Below the pieces are notes generated by a model. It did not search any database. It was not told the DNA's origin and saw nothing but the letters and a program-made list of their open reading frames with translations. Shown piece by piece: positions 27,578 to 37,452 of a stretch of 64,000 nt of DNA. The first letter of the stretch is position 1. Each line of letters starts with the position of its first letter. The DNA is from CAWFZT01 sp963820415 (lineage in GTDB: Bacteria; Chloroflexota; Anaerolineae; Anaerolineales; Anaerolineaceae), in the NCBI GenBank assembly GCA_963820415.1, contig CAWFZT010000006.1:186001-250000 (forward strand), given 5' to 3'. The position numbers and the translations under genes are program-made.

Positions 27578-29617
27578 CTAATGAAATGAGCAGCCAAGGG
27601 AGCGGCTAAGATTTGTCAAAGCTTTTTCTTTATTATCCGAAGTAGACGTCTCGTCTTTAAGCGTTTGCCAGAGCGAACACATGTAAGGATAATAGCGGTT
27701 CCCATCCATATGCATGGCATCGCGGGTGTATTGATAGGCTGGTTGCCACTGCTCGAGGTGAGCGTAACCTTCAATAAAAGGAATCAGCTCCGTACCATTA
27801 TAAGGACCCAGGCCAGCCTGTGCAGCTTCCTGGGCTAAGCTGGCAATCCTGTTCCAGTCCTGAATCTGGCTGGCAAGGGCGGCTTTTTCATAATAATAAC
27901 ACCAATCATGAGGGGGTTCACGGCCAAAAATATCCGCCGGTGGAGTAACAGCCTGAGCCGGGCCGGTCTCGATCTGGCCAGGGTTGGAGAAAGCCGCGTA
28001 TTGGGACTCAACGCCAATCAAGGCGGGATTGGTCGCCATGGAGGGGCCTAATACCTTTAAACAGCCTAAGTCGTCCTGATAGGCAACCGCCAAGACCGTG
28101 GAAGTGGAGCCAATGAACTGGATATTTCGCAACTGGTGATTGATAGGTTTATCCGGTTTCGGGTCAGGGGGAAAGGTTTGGTAATACCAATAAGATGCCT
28201 GGGTCGGGTCGAGGTGCGGGTTGTAGAGTATATTCAGGGCAAAATAATTGACAATCAGGTTTTCCTGGCCCAAAACCAGCGTGCCGGGTTTGAGGGCGGG
28301 GGCGCGCCAGTAAAGCTGCCAGAAAAACTGCCGTTCCGCCTGCCAGCTCAGGCGAGCATTGTTAACGTCTCGAAATTGGGTGGCGATGGACAATCCCAAT
28401 AAGATTGCCAGGACCAGGCTCTGGCGTTTGGACTGGCCAGCCAGCCAGTTGATGATACACACCACCAGGATGACCACCCCCAACATGGGCCCAAGCGAAA
28501 AGCGGTCAGCGCTACCTCCTTCAATCACCTGGCGGCCAATCAGCCAAACCGGCAGGCCGCCAGCAAAGATGGCCAGCAAGCCCAGCAGCAGACCCTGCCG
28601 GGTGAATTGGACGGATTCAGGCAGGGCTTCCGGCTCTTTTTCCGCTTTTCGCGTTAGCAATCCCAGCATGGCAAAGGCGACCAACAGGCCGGCCGCCCAG
28701 GTGGACAAGATGTAAACGTAGTTATTTTCAATGAAGGCGGATTGAAGAGTATCCGACCAGACCAGCACGGTAACCTGGAGGAAATCCTGAAAGGCCATGC
28801 GGATCAATTCTTTCAGGAACGATAAGGCGGTTCCCATTGAATTTATGAACAACCCCGGGTTATTGCGCTCCGGCTCAGGGGTTATTTTCGGGTAGAAATA
28901 AAATCGCCAGACGGCAAACACCAGAAGCACCAGGAGGTAGGGGTACCACCATTTCAGCACCGCAAGCGCCGTTCGCCACAGTCTCTGGCCTTTTTTACGC
29001 ACCATCATCCACAGGATAACCGGCCGTAATAATTCCAGGCCGATGAAATATTCCATAGTAGCTGCATTTCCCAACGAGGCGAGCGCCGCCAGCGGGATCA
29101 GGAATTTGGCCCATTCAGGTTTGCGCAGGCTCCATATCATTCCGGCCAGGGATAGGGTGAATAGAGCGTAGGCAATAAAATGTTGGCTGAAGGCCAGCGC
29201 CTGGGATTGCTCGTGGAAACCTGGGTAAAAGGCCAGTAACAGTCCCATCCAGCGTAACTGGGCCGTCCGGTCAGGCCATAAACCCTCGAACCCGAGCGTA
29301 AAGCCGACCACGCTCAACCAGCGCATTAGTAAGGTGAATAGCTGCCAGGGAGGTGAGGTAACCCCTAACCATGGCACGGTGAGCAGGTAAGTCCAGATCG
29401 AAAGTGGGCGGTCGTAGACAAAGTAATTCCAAAAATCGAGCGGGTGGCCGAGGCGGGCCAGGAAAACCACCTGCATATCGTCGGATGTATATCCTAAGCG
29501 GGTCAACTGGCCAGCATAAGGAATTAACATGATGATTAGCAGCGCCAGGTAAAAAAACCAGTTGCACGAAAAAAATTTTTGTATCTGTTTAACCGACGAA
29601 TGAAGAGAGAAATTCAT
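27578..29617 (-). CDS. Large multi-span membrane protein, glycosyltransferase-C-like, with C-terminal helical repeat tail
   Basis: The ATG at 29617 gives MNFSLHSSVKQ and a product of 679 residues; a TTG 18 bases upstream is less likely. About twelve hydrophobic segments occupy residues 15-420, followed by a soluble domain. An acidic patch in the first loop (TSDDMQVVFLARLG) matches the place where GT-C enzymes hold their catalytic Asp. The last 100 residues, with paired aromatic-rich helices (DWCYYYEKAAL, GYAHLEQWQPAYQY), look TPR-like. No family can be named. It is the last gene of an all-minus block of related membrane proteins, so a surface polysaccharide or lipid-sugar transfer role is likely by context. 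Confidence 0.7.
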   Translation of the reverse strand: MNFSLHSSVKQIQKFFSCNWFFYLALLIIMLIPYAGQLTRLGYTSDDMQVVFLARLGHPLDFWNYFVYDRPLSIWTYLLTVPWLGVTSPPWQLFTLLMRWLSVVGFTLGFEGLWPDRTAQLRWMGLLLAFYPGFHEQSQALAFSQHFIAYALFTLSLAGMIWSLRKPEWAKFLIPLAALASLGNAATMEYFIGLELLRPVILWMMVRKKGQRLWRTALAVLKWWYPYLLVLLVFAVWRFYFYPKITPEPERNNPGLFINSMGTALSFLKELIRMAFQDFLQVTVLVWSDTLQSAFIENNYVYILSTWAAGLLVAFAMLGLLTRKAEKEPEALPESVQFTRQGLLLGLLAIFAGGLPVWLIGRQVIEGGSADRFSLGPMLGVVILVVCIINWLAGQSKRQSLVLAILLGLSIATQFRDVNNARLSWQAERQFFWQLYWRAPALKPGTLVLGQENLIVNYFALNILYNPHLDPTQASYWYYQTFPPDPKPDKPINHQLRNIQFIGSTSTVLAVAYQDDLGCLKVLGPSMATNPALIGVESQYAAFSNPGQIETGPAQAVTPPADIFGREPPHDWCYYYEKAALASQIQDWNRIASLAQEAAQAGLGPYNGTELIPFIEGYAHLEQWQPAYQYTRDAMHMDGNRYYPYMCSLWQTLKDETSTSDNKEKALTNLSRSLGCSFH

Positions 29618-29654
29618 CAATGGAAACTCTAGCAATTGATGATTTTGGAAGGTA

Positions 29655-31301
29655 TTAGTAATTATCCATTTTATATATGGTTAATACATCCGTATCGCCA
29701 ATTTTAATTGAATAATAGATACTTCCTCCAGGAACCGTCATATCTGGGTAGAAATAATACTCATTTATTATATACATTGGATTGCTTATTTTATTAACAT
29801 ACAAGCGGGCCTGGTCGGCTTTGGGCAGGAGGAAAAGACTGCGTGGGGTTCCATCCATAAAATTTATGGTGATATGTTTGGCGGAGTCAGTTTTTAAAAT
29901 ATACTCCAGGGCTTCTTTAGAGGTCGTCATCCACGAGTCGAAGGTGAACCGTCCTTTGATGGCGGACATTTTCGAGCCGGCTAAAAAATTAAAGTAGAAA
30001 TTCTCGTAAGGGTGGTAGCGAACCATAAAATAGACCGGGTAAGCCAATCCCAGGACCAGGATGATCCCAACCCATAGCTGCCAACGGACGAACCTCTTTT
30101 TGAGTATCTCCAACAATTTCACGAACCCGTATAAAGAGATCAGCAGAAGGGGAGGGTAGCAGAAGTACATCTGGCGGTTATTGGTATAGAGAACAGATTT
30201 TTCCGCAATGACTGTGGCAATCGGCAGGATCGCACATGCCCCCGCCAGGTATAAGTCTCGCATGGCCTGGAAGTGCGCCCTAAGTCTGGCTTTCACTGTC
30301 TTAGCGATCAGGGTTCCCATCCCAATCACAAATAAAACCAGGTAGAGAATGGGGAAGCTGATCGAAAACCAGACAATGGAATAATGCCATGGAATCTTGT
30401 TGTTGATATCCTGGCCCAGGTAGGGTTGATAACCTCTCCAGGGATACTGCTTCATGATATTGAAGGTATTAATATAATTCGATATTGGATCGGTATACAA
30501 GGCCGGGGTGAACCAATACACAAGGCCAGCCGAGACCATTAGGAAGGGTAACAACAGGCCGGTCGCTCTCAGATAGCTCTTCCAGACTGCTTTCGATAAA
30601 AACAGGTCGAAGAAAGAAAAGAAGATGGTGATGGGAACGATGATTAGACCTGGGGTGCGGATGCTGCACAACACCCCCGTGGCAACCCCGTGCAGGACAG
30701 CCACAAAGACGTTCTTCTTTTCCAGAAAGAGCAGCAAAGTATAGATGGAGATAATATAGGCGCTCAGAAACGGGATATCTTTTGGGTTATAAAATGAATA
30801 TGCAAATATTCTTGGGCTGATGATGAGGAAAAGAGCACCCAAAAGACCGATCTTCCAATCTTTAAAGATCTTCTTGCCAATCAGAAAAAGAACGAACACC
30901 GAAAATGCAAAAAAAGCAAATGTCAGTTTGTGTCGTTGATAATAAGTACTTTGAGTGTTGGTGGTCCACCCTCTCCAGTAACCTTTGAGGAGAATTATCC
31001 CGGCATTGTCATAGGGGGCAAACCGGTAGAGAACCATGCTGAAGAAAGGAGGATAATAGCAGACATTTTCATTTTGCATTTTAGCGCAGCCAGCCTGGTA
31101 TTGGGCCAGGGAACCACCCATAAAGCGCTGATAATTCACCAGGCCCCTGAGATAGTCGGCTGGTTCGTCGGTTGACACGCCATAATCCCTGTATATCCGG
31201 TACCCCATAAAAAGATAAACGAAAAAAAACAGGGTTACTGCTGCAACGGGGATTAGTTTCTTCTTATCGAAAGCCATCTCTTTAATTTCATCCCAGGTCA
31301 A
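29655..31301 (-). CDS. Glycosyltransferase family 39-like (ArnT/PMT-type) membrane protein, intact copy
   Basis: This 548-residue protein has about eleven membrane segments. The first extracytoplasmic loop carries VSTDEPADYLRG, the acidic motif where GT-C enzymes bind the lipid-phosphate sugar, and a conserved NPKD (FYNPKDIPFL). The C-terminal 130 residues are a soluble domain. It is more than 80 percent identical by eye to the broken gene immediately upstream (31346-32974), indicating tandem duplication. The DNA is clearly richer in AT than the flanking genes. Substrate unknown. Confidence 0.8.
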   Translation of the reverse strand: MTWDEIKEMAFDKKKLIPVAAVTLFFFVYLFMGYRIYRDYGVSTDEPADYLRGLVNYQRFMGGSLAQYQAGCAKMQNENVCYYPPFFSMVLYRFAPYDNAGIILLKGYWRGWTTNTQSTYYQRHKLTFAFFAFSVFVLFLIGKKIFKDWKIGLLGALFLIISPRIFAYSFYNPKDIPFLSAYIISIYTLLLFLEKKNVFVAVLHGVATGVLCSIRTPGLIIVPITIFFSFFDLFLSKAVWKSYLRATGLLLPFLMVSAGLVYWFTPALYTDPISNYINTFNIMKQYPWRGYQPYLGQDINNKIPWHYSIVWFSISFPILYLVLFVIGMGTLIAKTVKARLRAHFQAMRDLYLAGACAILPIATVIAEKSVLYTNNRQMYFCYPPLLLISLYGFVKLLEILKKRFVRWQLWVGIILVLGLAYPVYFMVRYHPYENFYFNFLAGSKMSAIKGRFTFDSWMTTSKEALEYILKTDSAKHITINFMDGTPRSLFLLPKADQARLYVNKISNPMYIINEYYFYPDMTVPGGSIYYSIKIGDTDVLTIYKMDNY

Positions 31302-31345
31302 GAAAAAAATGCAGACCCTGTAATTACCAAAATCTTATCGGACAA

Positions 31346-32974
31346 TTAGTATACATCCATTTTATAAATGGTTAATATATCCGTATCGCCGATCTTAATT
31401 GAATAATAGATACTTCCTCCGGTTATCTTCTTCTCCGTCGGGAAATAACGATACCCATCTACTATGTACATGGGCTGGTCTTCCTTGTTAATTATTAAGC
31501 GGGCCTGGTCGGCTTCAGGCAGCAGGAAAACGCTTCGGGGGGTTCCATCGATAAAATTTACGGTAATATATTTTGTGTGGTCAGTTTTTAAAATCTACTC
31601 CAGAGCGTCTTTGGAGGTCATCATCCACAGAGTCAAGGGTGAAACGCCCCTTGACGATGGACATTTTCGAGCCGGCTAAAAAATTAAAGTAGAAATTTTC
31701 GTAAGGGTGGTAGCGGACCATAAAGTAGACCGGGTAAGCCAGCCCCAGTACCAGGATAACCCCGACCCATAGCTGCCAACGCACAAACTTTTTTTTGAGG
31801 ATATCCAACAATTTCACGAACCCGTACAAAGATATCAGCAGAAGAGGTGGGTAACAGTAATACATCTGGCGGTTATCTGTATACAGAATAGATTTCTCCA
31901 CAATGACTGCTGCAATCGGCAGGATTGCGCATGCCACCGCCAGGTATAAGTCCCGCATGGACTGGTAGTGCGCTCTAAGTCGCGTTTTTACTGGTTAATG
32001 ATGAGAGTCCCGAACCCAATAATAAATAATAACAGGTAGAGAATGGGGGAACTGATTGAGAACCAGACGATGGAATAATGCCACGGAGTCTGGTTGGCGA
32101 TATTCTGTCCCAAGTAAGTATGATAACCACTCCAGGGGTATTGCTTCATGATATTGAAGGTTTTAATATAATTCCCAATCGGATCGGTGTACAAAATCGG
32201 GGTGAACCAATACACCAGACCGGCTGAAACAATCAGGAAGGATAACAACAGAGCAGCCGCCCGTAGATAACCCTTCCAGACTTCTTTAGATAGAAACAGG
32301 TCGAAGAAATAAAAGAAGATGGTAATGGGAACGATGATGAGACCTGGGGTGCGGATGCTGCACACCACGGCGGTTGCAATACCATGCAGGACAGCCATGA
32401 AGATGTTCTTCTTTTCGAGAAAGAGGAGCAAAGTATAGATGGAGAAAATATAGGCGCTCAGAACCGGGATATCTTTGGGGTTGTAAAATGAATAAGAAAA
32501 TATTCTTGGGCTGATAATGAGAAAAAGAGCGCCCAAAAGGCCGATCTTCCAATCTTTAAAAATCTTCTTGCCAATCAGGAAAAAGACGAAAACCGATAAT
32601 GCAAAAAAAGCAAAAGTCAGTTTGTGTCGTTGAAAATAAATTTTTTGGGTGTTGATACTCGGCCCATACCAGATACCTTTGTCAAGAAGAATTGGCCCAC
32701 CATCACCATAGGGGGCTAACCGGTATAAAACCATGCTGAAGAAAGCAGGATAATAGCAGACATCCTCATTTTGCATTTTAGCGCAATCAGCCTGGAATTG
32801 GGCCAGGCTACCGCCCATAAAGCGCTGATAATCCACGAGGCCCCTGATATAGTCGGTTGGTTCGTCGGTTGATACGCCATAATCTCTGTATATCCGGTAC
32901 CCCACGAAAAGATAGGCGAAAAAAAACAGTGATACAGTCGTAATGGGGATTAGTTTCTTTTTATCGAAAGTCAT
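31346..32974 (-). pseudogene. Tandem duplicate of the GT39-like gene, decaying
   Basis: This copy matches the intact gene at 29655-31301 over its whole length, including VSTDEPTDYIRG and NPKD, but is broken at least three times. A frameshift near 31990 ends the first frame at GTLIINQ; a further base change in frame occurs near 31625 (after RFTLDS); and a TAT codon of the intact copy has become an in-frame TAG near 31604 (ALE-stop-ILKT). The original stop codon is still recognisable at 31346-31348. Three independent lesions in one gene make true decay more likely than sequencing error. Confidence 0.85.
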
Positions 32975-33295
32975 CTCTTAATCCAGCGATGTCACCTAAG
33001 AACCACACTACACGGTAGAGTTTTTCCAAGCTTTACTAAAAGACCAGGTCAGGAAAAACCGCAACTCCAGTTATTACTAGAATTCTTGTGGGACAGGAGG
33101 AAACTACCCGGCGGCAGGGTTTCACCAAAATTCAGGTTACGTCAGGTTTAAAAGTACCCAGAAAAGGAAAAACAAGTCTAAGTCTTTTTTCCTTGGAAAA
33201 AATTTTTTTGCCTCACTTCAGGAGACACCAAGTCTATTTTGACGGGAGAATTTTCCCACTCCGGCATGATTCTGTCAAGCGACGGGGCTTTCAGC
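32975..33295. other. Non-coding AT-rich gap in the glycosyltransferase island
   Basis: No gene is supported in these 321 bases. The stretch contains a T-rich/A-rich palindrome (TTTTTTCC-TT-GGAAAAAA, about 33185-33202) followed by a T run, which could act as a weak terminator for plus-strand or a promoter region for minus-strand transcription. An AGGAGG at about 33096 leads to no usable frame. Confidence 0.5.
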
Positions 33296-34831
33296 CTACG
33301 GCTGCTTAGGTTTGAATAACTTCAGCATATCTTTCTCGTATAACAGGTCATAGCAGCGGACTAAATCATCCGAGTGGAAAGTCCCTTTAGAGTCCCAAAT
33401 TAACAGATAATCGATATGGCTGGCATAACCACATAAATCCACCCGGTTTGGATGGCCCAGGATGTTTTCTACCCAAAACGGACCACCCAAAGGCGGTTGG
33501 AAATTCGACTTGAACTTAACTGGGAAGTAGTCATACTCAGTCTCATAATTCATCACGTCGATACCGCCGTTGTCCAGCGTGTAGTAAATATCAGCATGTT
33601 CAAAAACGCCCACTTTAAGTGAGGGGCCATTCCGACCGATAAGGATCGGCAGCATTACTTTATTAGGTTCTATCTGTGGAACCGCCACAACAAACGCATT
33701 CAGGGCCTTGTTGAGGGTACGGAATGTATATCCCAGCCAGGCCAGATTTGCGATCAGAACCACGCCCAAACCAATTGCCAGCCAGCGCCAGGTACGGTTT
33801 TGCCCCTCTCTGAAAAAAGCTGCCATCACCAGCACTGCCAGCAGTCCCACCCGTTCATTTAAAAAAGTGCCGGGTCCAACCGTATTAGGGACCAATAAGT
33901 AAACGATTAGGAGTACTCCTGCCAGCAGTAAGAAATAGAAGCGTTGGCCAAAAATCCGAGCCAGGCCGTTATGATTGTCTCGTACATCCTTCCACAGCGA
34001 GTATACCAATAATCCACCCAGGATGACGGCCGTTATTTGAGCCAATATCTGCTGAGTTTGATTGAATGAAACCAGGAAACCCAACGAAATTAGCTGCTGC
34101 AGCAGGCCAGCCACGCCGCTAAATTGGAAATTGGTGAGATTTCGGCCAATCGAGTGAGAGGTAAGCAGATAAATGATGAGCAGTAGACCCGAGGGTAGAA
34201 TACAGGCGCCTGTCAACAGGATGGGCCGGATGCGCCGGCGATAATATACCAGCGCCAGCAGCCCCAGGCTGAAGCCAGCCAACAAGTAAGGCACCGGGTG
34301 GCCGAGAAATATCAATGCTATGAGAAGGTTGCAAAAGACTATTTCCTTCCACCCCAGATGTTCTTTACGCCTCCACCAATATCCCAGGATTATGAAGAAT
34401 GGTGGTATCCCCAGAGCGTAGCTGAAAAATCCTTTCATCAGCAGGAAGTTAAAAATAAAAAGGAAGCTGATAAAACCAGGCAGGTTCCTGCCAGGCTGCA
34501 CGGCATCTAGAAAATAGAAAAAGCTCAAAGGAAAGGCGATCACGTACCCAGTCAGGAGGATCTTCTCGGCAATCAGGGCGGGAGCCACATATAAGAGCGC
34601 CCACTCCAACAGATGGGCCAACCAGTTTGGAAAAAGCGCCAGGTGCAGCTCATAGAACTGGCTAAAAACGTAATTCGGATTGTTGTACTCGCGTAGAATC
34701 TGAGCGTTATATAAATGGCTGGGGCCGTCCTGGCTCGGAAAAAATTTGAACACCCACACCGGAAGTAAGTACAGAAAGATAAAAACGGCGATCCAGAACC
34801 TTCGCTGATAAATGGTGTTTAGAAGTTTCAA
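33296..34831 (-). CDS. Multi-span membrane protein, GT-C-like, unknown family
   Basis: This 511-residue protein has about twelve hydrophobic segments and a soluble C-terminal domain of roughly 120 residues. The first loop holds PSQDGPSHLYNAQIL, with an Asp in the position used by GT-C glycosyltransferases. The start is a TTG whose last bases overlap the TGA of the upstream gene, so translation is coupled to it. It is not clearly homologous to the duplicated pair downstream, but topology and context suggest a related sugar-transfer function. Confidence 0.7.
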   Translation of the reverse strand: MKLLNTIYQRRFWIAVFIFLYLLPVWVFKFFPSQDGPSHLYNAQILREYNNPNYVFSQFYELHLALFPNWLAHLLEWALLYVAPALIAEKILLTGYVIAFPLSFFYFLDAVQPGRNLPGFISFLFIFNFLLMKGFFSYALGIPPFFIILGYWWRRKEHLGWKEIVFCNLLIALIFLGHPVPYLLAGFSLGLLALVYYRRRIRPILLTGACILPSGLLLIIYLLTSHSIGRNLTNFQFSGVAGLLQQLISLGFLVSFNQTQQILAQITAVILGGLLVYSLWKDVRDNHNGLARIFGQRFYFLLLAGVLLIVYLLVPNTVGPGTFLNERVGLLAVLVMAAFFREGQNRTWRWLAIGLGVVLIANLAWLGYTFRTLNKALNAFVVAVPQIEPNKVMLPILIGRNGPSLKVGVFEHADIYYTLDNGGIDVMNYETEYDYFPVKFKSNFQPPLGGPFWVENILGHPNRVDLCGYASHIDYLLIWDSKGTFHSDDLVRCYDLLYEKDMLKLFKPKQP

Positions 34832-36036
34832 AGTTTTCTTTCCAAAACCTTAGTTTTCAACATAAAACGATTAATCAGCCTGACAAGCGGGTCAATAACG
34901 ATCATATGGAAACCTTCTGAAGCGGACAGGCAGAGGGGAGTGACCACAAGCATGGTGTACTGCGGCCATCTGGCTGACCAGACAAGTAAAAAAGCCAATG
35001 AGAGCACTAACCACAGAAAGAAAAGCAAATTTTTCTTAAAAAGTTTGGGCAGGCCGATGATTGCCAGGATAGAAATGGGTAAATCCAGGCTCAGGAGGAA
35101 ACTATTTCCAAGTTGAGGAATGGCTAATGGATCTTGCTGGGAGGCTGATTTTGAAAACCAGTAGAAAATTTGCCACACCGGGTATGCACTTTTTACTTTT
35201 GGTCTATCTTGATATTGGAAATGAAACTGAATGGAACCTAACAACCTGTGAACAGGGTCGGACCACAAATAAATGTCACCTGCAAAGAAAAAAAACGCGG
35301 CTACCAACCCGTATCCTGCCATAAACAGGATGGCTTTTTTCAGAGGATAACCTTCTCGGATAGTCTTCCAGGCATAGTGAACGACGATGGTTGTCCCAAT
35401 AAGACTGTATTCGAATTTAGAGGCCAGCGTTATTCCGAAAGCCATTCCGGATAAAACCAGCCAGAAATGGATACTCAGGTTGTTAGCAAACGCCAGTGGT
35501 TTGGGCTGCCGGTCAACCAGGGTGATCCACCGCAGGTAAGCCAATACAGCCAACAGGCTGGTTAATGACGGAATAGCCTCAAGGTAGGCCACACTGGTAT
35601 ATTTTATTGCAAAGGAATGCACTGCCAGGAAGAGTCCGGCGACTGGATTGAAGACTGCCAGGACAGTGACAGCCAATACCCCAAACACCATCGAGACGTT
35701 CCTGGCAGTCATCAACATACCTTTAATTATCCCATTGGGCACAATAAAGTAGGTTGGCATGGCAGCTTTCGTTACTGTGGTAAGCTTTTGCCTGGAGAGG
35801 ATCACACCGTAGAAAAGCTTGACAAAACTGGGATGCTCATTGTTATAACTAATCCTGGCTAAATCAATCCAACTTTTCTGTTGTATGGCCTGAGCATATA
35901 AACTGCCGGCCTTAAGATAAACATTTTCATCCTGATCTACAGGAAGTTTACGAACTGCCCAAACGCGCAAAATCAAAGCGATGAAAGTAATCCCTGCCAC
36001 TGCTAGAAAAAATAAAAATACGTCAGGTTTTTTCAT
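34828..36036 (-). CDS. GT39-like (ArnT-type) membrane glycosyltransferase
   Basis: This 402-residue protein has a signal-anchor-like first helix, then VDQDENVYLKAG, the double-acidic motif of PMT/ArnT enzymes, and NNEHPSFVKLFYG, which corresponds to the conserved HP-P-L block of the second loop. About nine further hydrophobic segments follow. At about 400 residues it is shorter than ArnT and lacks a large soluble C-terminal domain. It is the first gene of the minus-strand island and overlaps the next gene by four bases. Donor is probably a polyprenyl-phosphate sugar; acceptor unknown. Confidence 0.78.
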   Translation of the reverse strand: MKKPDVFLFFLAVAGITFIALILRVWAVRKLPVDQDENVYLKAGSLYAQAIQQKSWIDLARISYNNEHPSFVKLFYGVILSRQKLTTVTKAAMPTYFIVPNGIIKGMLMTARNVSMVFGVLAVTVLAVFNPVAGLFLAVHSFAIKYTSVAYLEAIPSLTSLLAVLAYLRWITLVDRQPKPLAFANNLSIHFWLVLSGMAFGITLASKFEYSLIGTTIVVHYAWKTIREGYPLKKAILFMAGYGLVAAFFFFAGDIYLWSDPVHRLLGSIQFHFQYQDRPKVKSAYPVWQIFYWFSKSASQQDPLAIPQLGNSFLLSLDLPISILAIIGLPKLFKKNLLFFLWLVLSLAFLLVWSARWPQYTMLVVTPLCLSASEGFHMIVIDPLVRLINRFMLKTKVLERKL

Positions 36037-36395
36037 TATAAAAATTGAAATTCAAGGGAACATAATTAAATTGGGTGGATTGCTACACAGAGATTTTACT
36101 CGAAATACTGGCAGTTTCCCCTAAAATAACAAAGTTTATTGGGAATTGGCGTGCTGGATCACCAGATTTTGGAGGGTTATACCCCCCAAAATCTGAGTCC
36201 TTTCAAGAGAAATCCCAATGATCCAACCGCGAAAATAGGATGCATTCACGTTTTGGGACAAAGGTGAGACAATAAAAGCAGCCAACAGGCAGGAGGGGTC
36301 TCACCATGAAAAATTTGATCATCGCCACCCGCAATGTGCCGGATTTTATGGCCTGCTGGGTATAAACCATAAATCCCTGGGAATAAAAGTCCAAT
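36037..36395. other. Intergenic region with palindromic repeat and a short broken frame
   Basis: These 359 bases separate the glycosyltransferase island from the metallopeptidase gene. They hold the palindromic element at 36138-36219 and a 19-codon frame at 36306-36365 with a strong SD, whose start MKNLIIATRN recalls the N-terminus of RdgB/HAM1 NTP pyrophosphatases. That frame ends at once in TAA and no continuation was seen, so it is at most a relic. Confidence 0.45.
36138..36219. repeat. Palindromic intergenic repeat, copy 2
   Basis: An 82-bp palindrome: outer arms ATTGGGAATT (36138) and AAATCCCAAT (36210-36219), inner stem 36163-36177 pairing with 36181-36195 (14 of 15). It shares the GGGA-ATT ends and the GATTTTGGGG-like core with the element at 3830-3928, and is likewise flanked by AAAATAACAAAG and AAAATAGGATGCATT motifs. 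It stands at the right edge of the glycosyltransferase island. Confidence 0.7.
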
Positions 36396-37091
36396 ATGCC
36401 CCTGCCAAAGATTATCCGCTCACGCCGCAAGACCATCGCCCTGATTGTACAGACGGATGGCAGCCTGCTGGTGCGGGCCCCACAGCGGACGACCAACCGA
36501 CAGATTTCCGAACTCGTCGAGCAGAAAGCAGAGTGGATCCGCGCCCGGCAGGCCCAGGCGCTTACCCGCCCGAAGCTTGAGGTCCACCAGTTCGCCAGCG
36601 GCGAGCAGTTCTGGTACCTGGGCAGTTCTTGCCGTTTGTTGGTAACAGAAGGCAGCCAGGAGCGCCTGGAATTTTCCAGCGGGCAGTTCAAGCTATCTTT
36701 GCAGGCGTCTGGCCAACTGCGTCATTCAAGCGCCTGGAGGAAAACAGCTCAGGCAGTGTTCACCTTCTGGTACCGCCGGCAGGCGCGCCGGGTTCTGGAA
36801 GAGCGCGTCGCCTTGCTGGCGCGGTGCTGGGGCTTCAGCTATCGCCAGGTGAAAATCACCTCGGCGCGCACGCGTTGGGGATCTTGCTCGACGCGCGGCA
36901 CGCTCAGCTTTCCCTGGCGGCTGGTGATGGCGCCCCTGGCGGTAATCGACTACGTGGTGTTGCACGAGCTGGTGCATACCGTGGTCAAGGGACACGGACA
37001 GGCCTTCTGGGAGCGCGTGCAGGCACTCTTGCCGGAGTATAAGCAGTACATTCGCTGGCTGAAAGAAAACAGCGCTCTTTTAGAGATTTAA
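36396..37091 (+). CDS. YgjP/WLM-type zinc metallopeptidase-like protein (DUF45)
   Basis: This 231-residue protein matches the YgjP family (PF01863). The N-terminal half begins with the family's IIRSRRKTIALIV and SLLVRAPQ segments; the C-terminal half carries WGSCSTRGTLSFPWRL and the metal motif VLHELVHTVVKGHGQAFW, with HExxH-like HELVH and a third histidine downstream. Members are predicted zinc hydrolases; some are described as UTP-directed phosphatases, but function is not settled. No operon partner is seen. Confidence 0.9.
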   Translation: MPLPKIIRSRRKTIALIVQTDGSLLVRAPQRTTNRQISELVEQKAEWIRARQAQALTRPKLEVHQFASGEQFWYLGSSCRLLVTEGSQERLEFSSGQFKLSLQASGQLRHSSAWRKTAQAVFTFWYRRQARRVLEERVALLARCWGFSYRQVKITSARTRWGSCSTRGTLSFPWRLVMAPLAVIDYVVLHELVHTVVKGHGQAFWERVQALLPEYKQYIRWLKENSALLEI

Positions 37092-37147
37092 TATTTCTAC
37101 CACATGGCTCAAAGCGGTTAGCTAAAGCCGGATAGCTGGCGCCTTTT

Positions 37148-37414
37148 TTAGAGCAGCATTTTGACCTGCGGGTGGCTGCTGAGCTCGCGGTAAAGGTTGT
37201 CGACCTGCTGGTGGCTCTCAGCCCAGAAAACGATGTGCACAGAAATATAGTTGCCCTGGCTGCTCTGGCGCAGGTGGAAACGGTCCTCGTCCATGTCCGG
37301 CACGTGGCGGCGGACGATCGAGGTGACCGATGTCTGGAATCCCTTCTCATTCCGGCCAATGATGGTCAGCGGGAAAAGGCAGGGGAAGTTGAGCAAAGAA
37401 GGGGGCGCAGTCAT
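37148..37414 (-). CDS. DUF493 (YbeD-like) protein
   Basis: This 88-residue protein fits the YbeD/DUF493 family: FPCLFPLTIIGRN at the N-terminus, then SSQGNYISVHIVF (the conserved S-GNY-S core) and a closing VDNLYRELSSHPQVKMLL that parallels the LYEELGKIDIVRMVL of Escherichia coli YbeD. The fold resembles the ACT-like regulatory domain of the SerA type. Function is unknown. The gene stands alone on the minus strand between two plus-strand genes. Confidence 0.85.
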   Translation of the reverse strand: MTAPPSLLNFPCLFPLTIIGRNEKGFQTSVTSIVRRHVPDMDEDRFHLRQSSQGNYISVHIVFWAESHQQVDNLYRELSSHPQVKMLL

Positions 37415-37452
37415 CAGTTTTCAGTCTACGCAATCATCCATAAGTAATTTTA

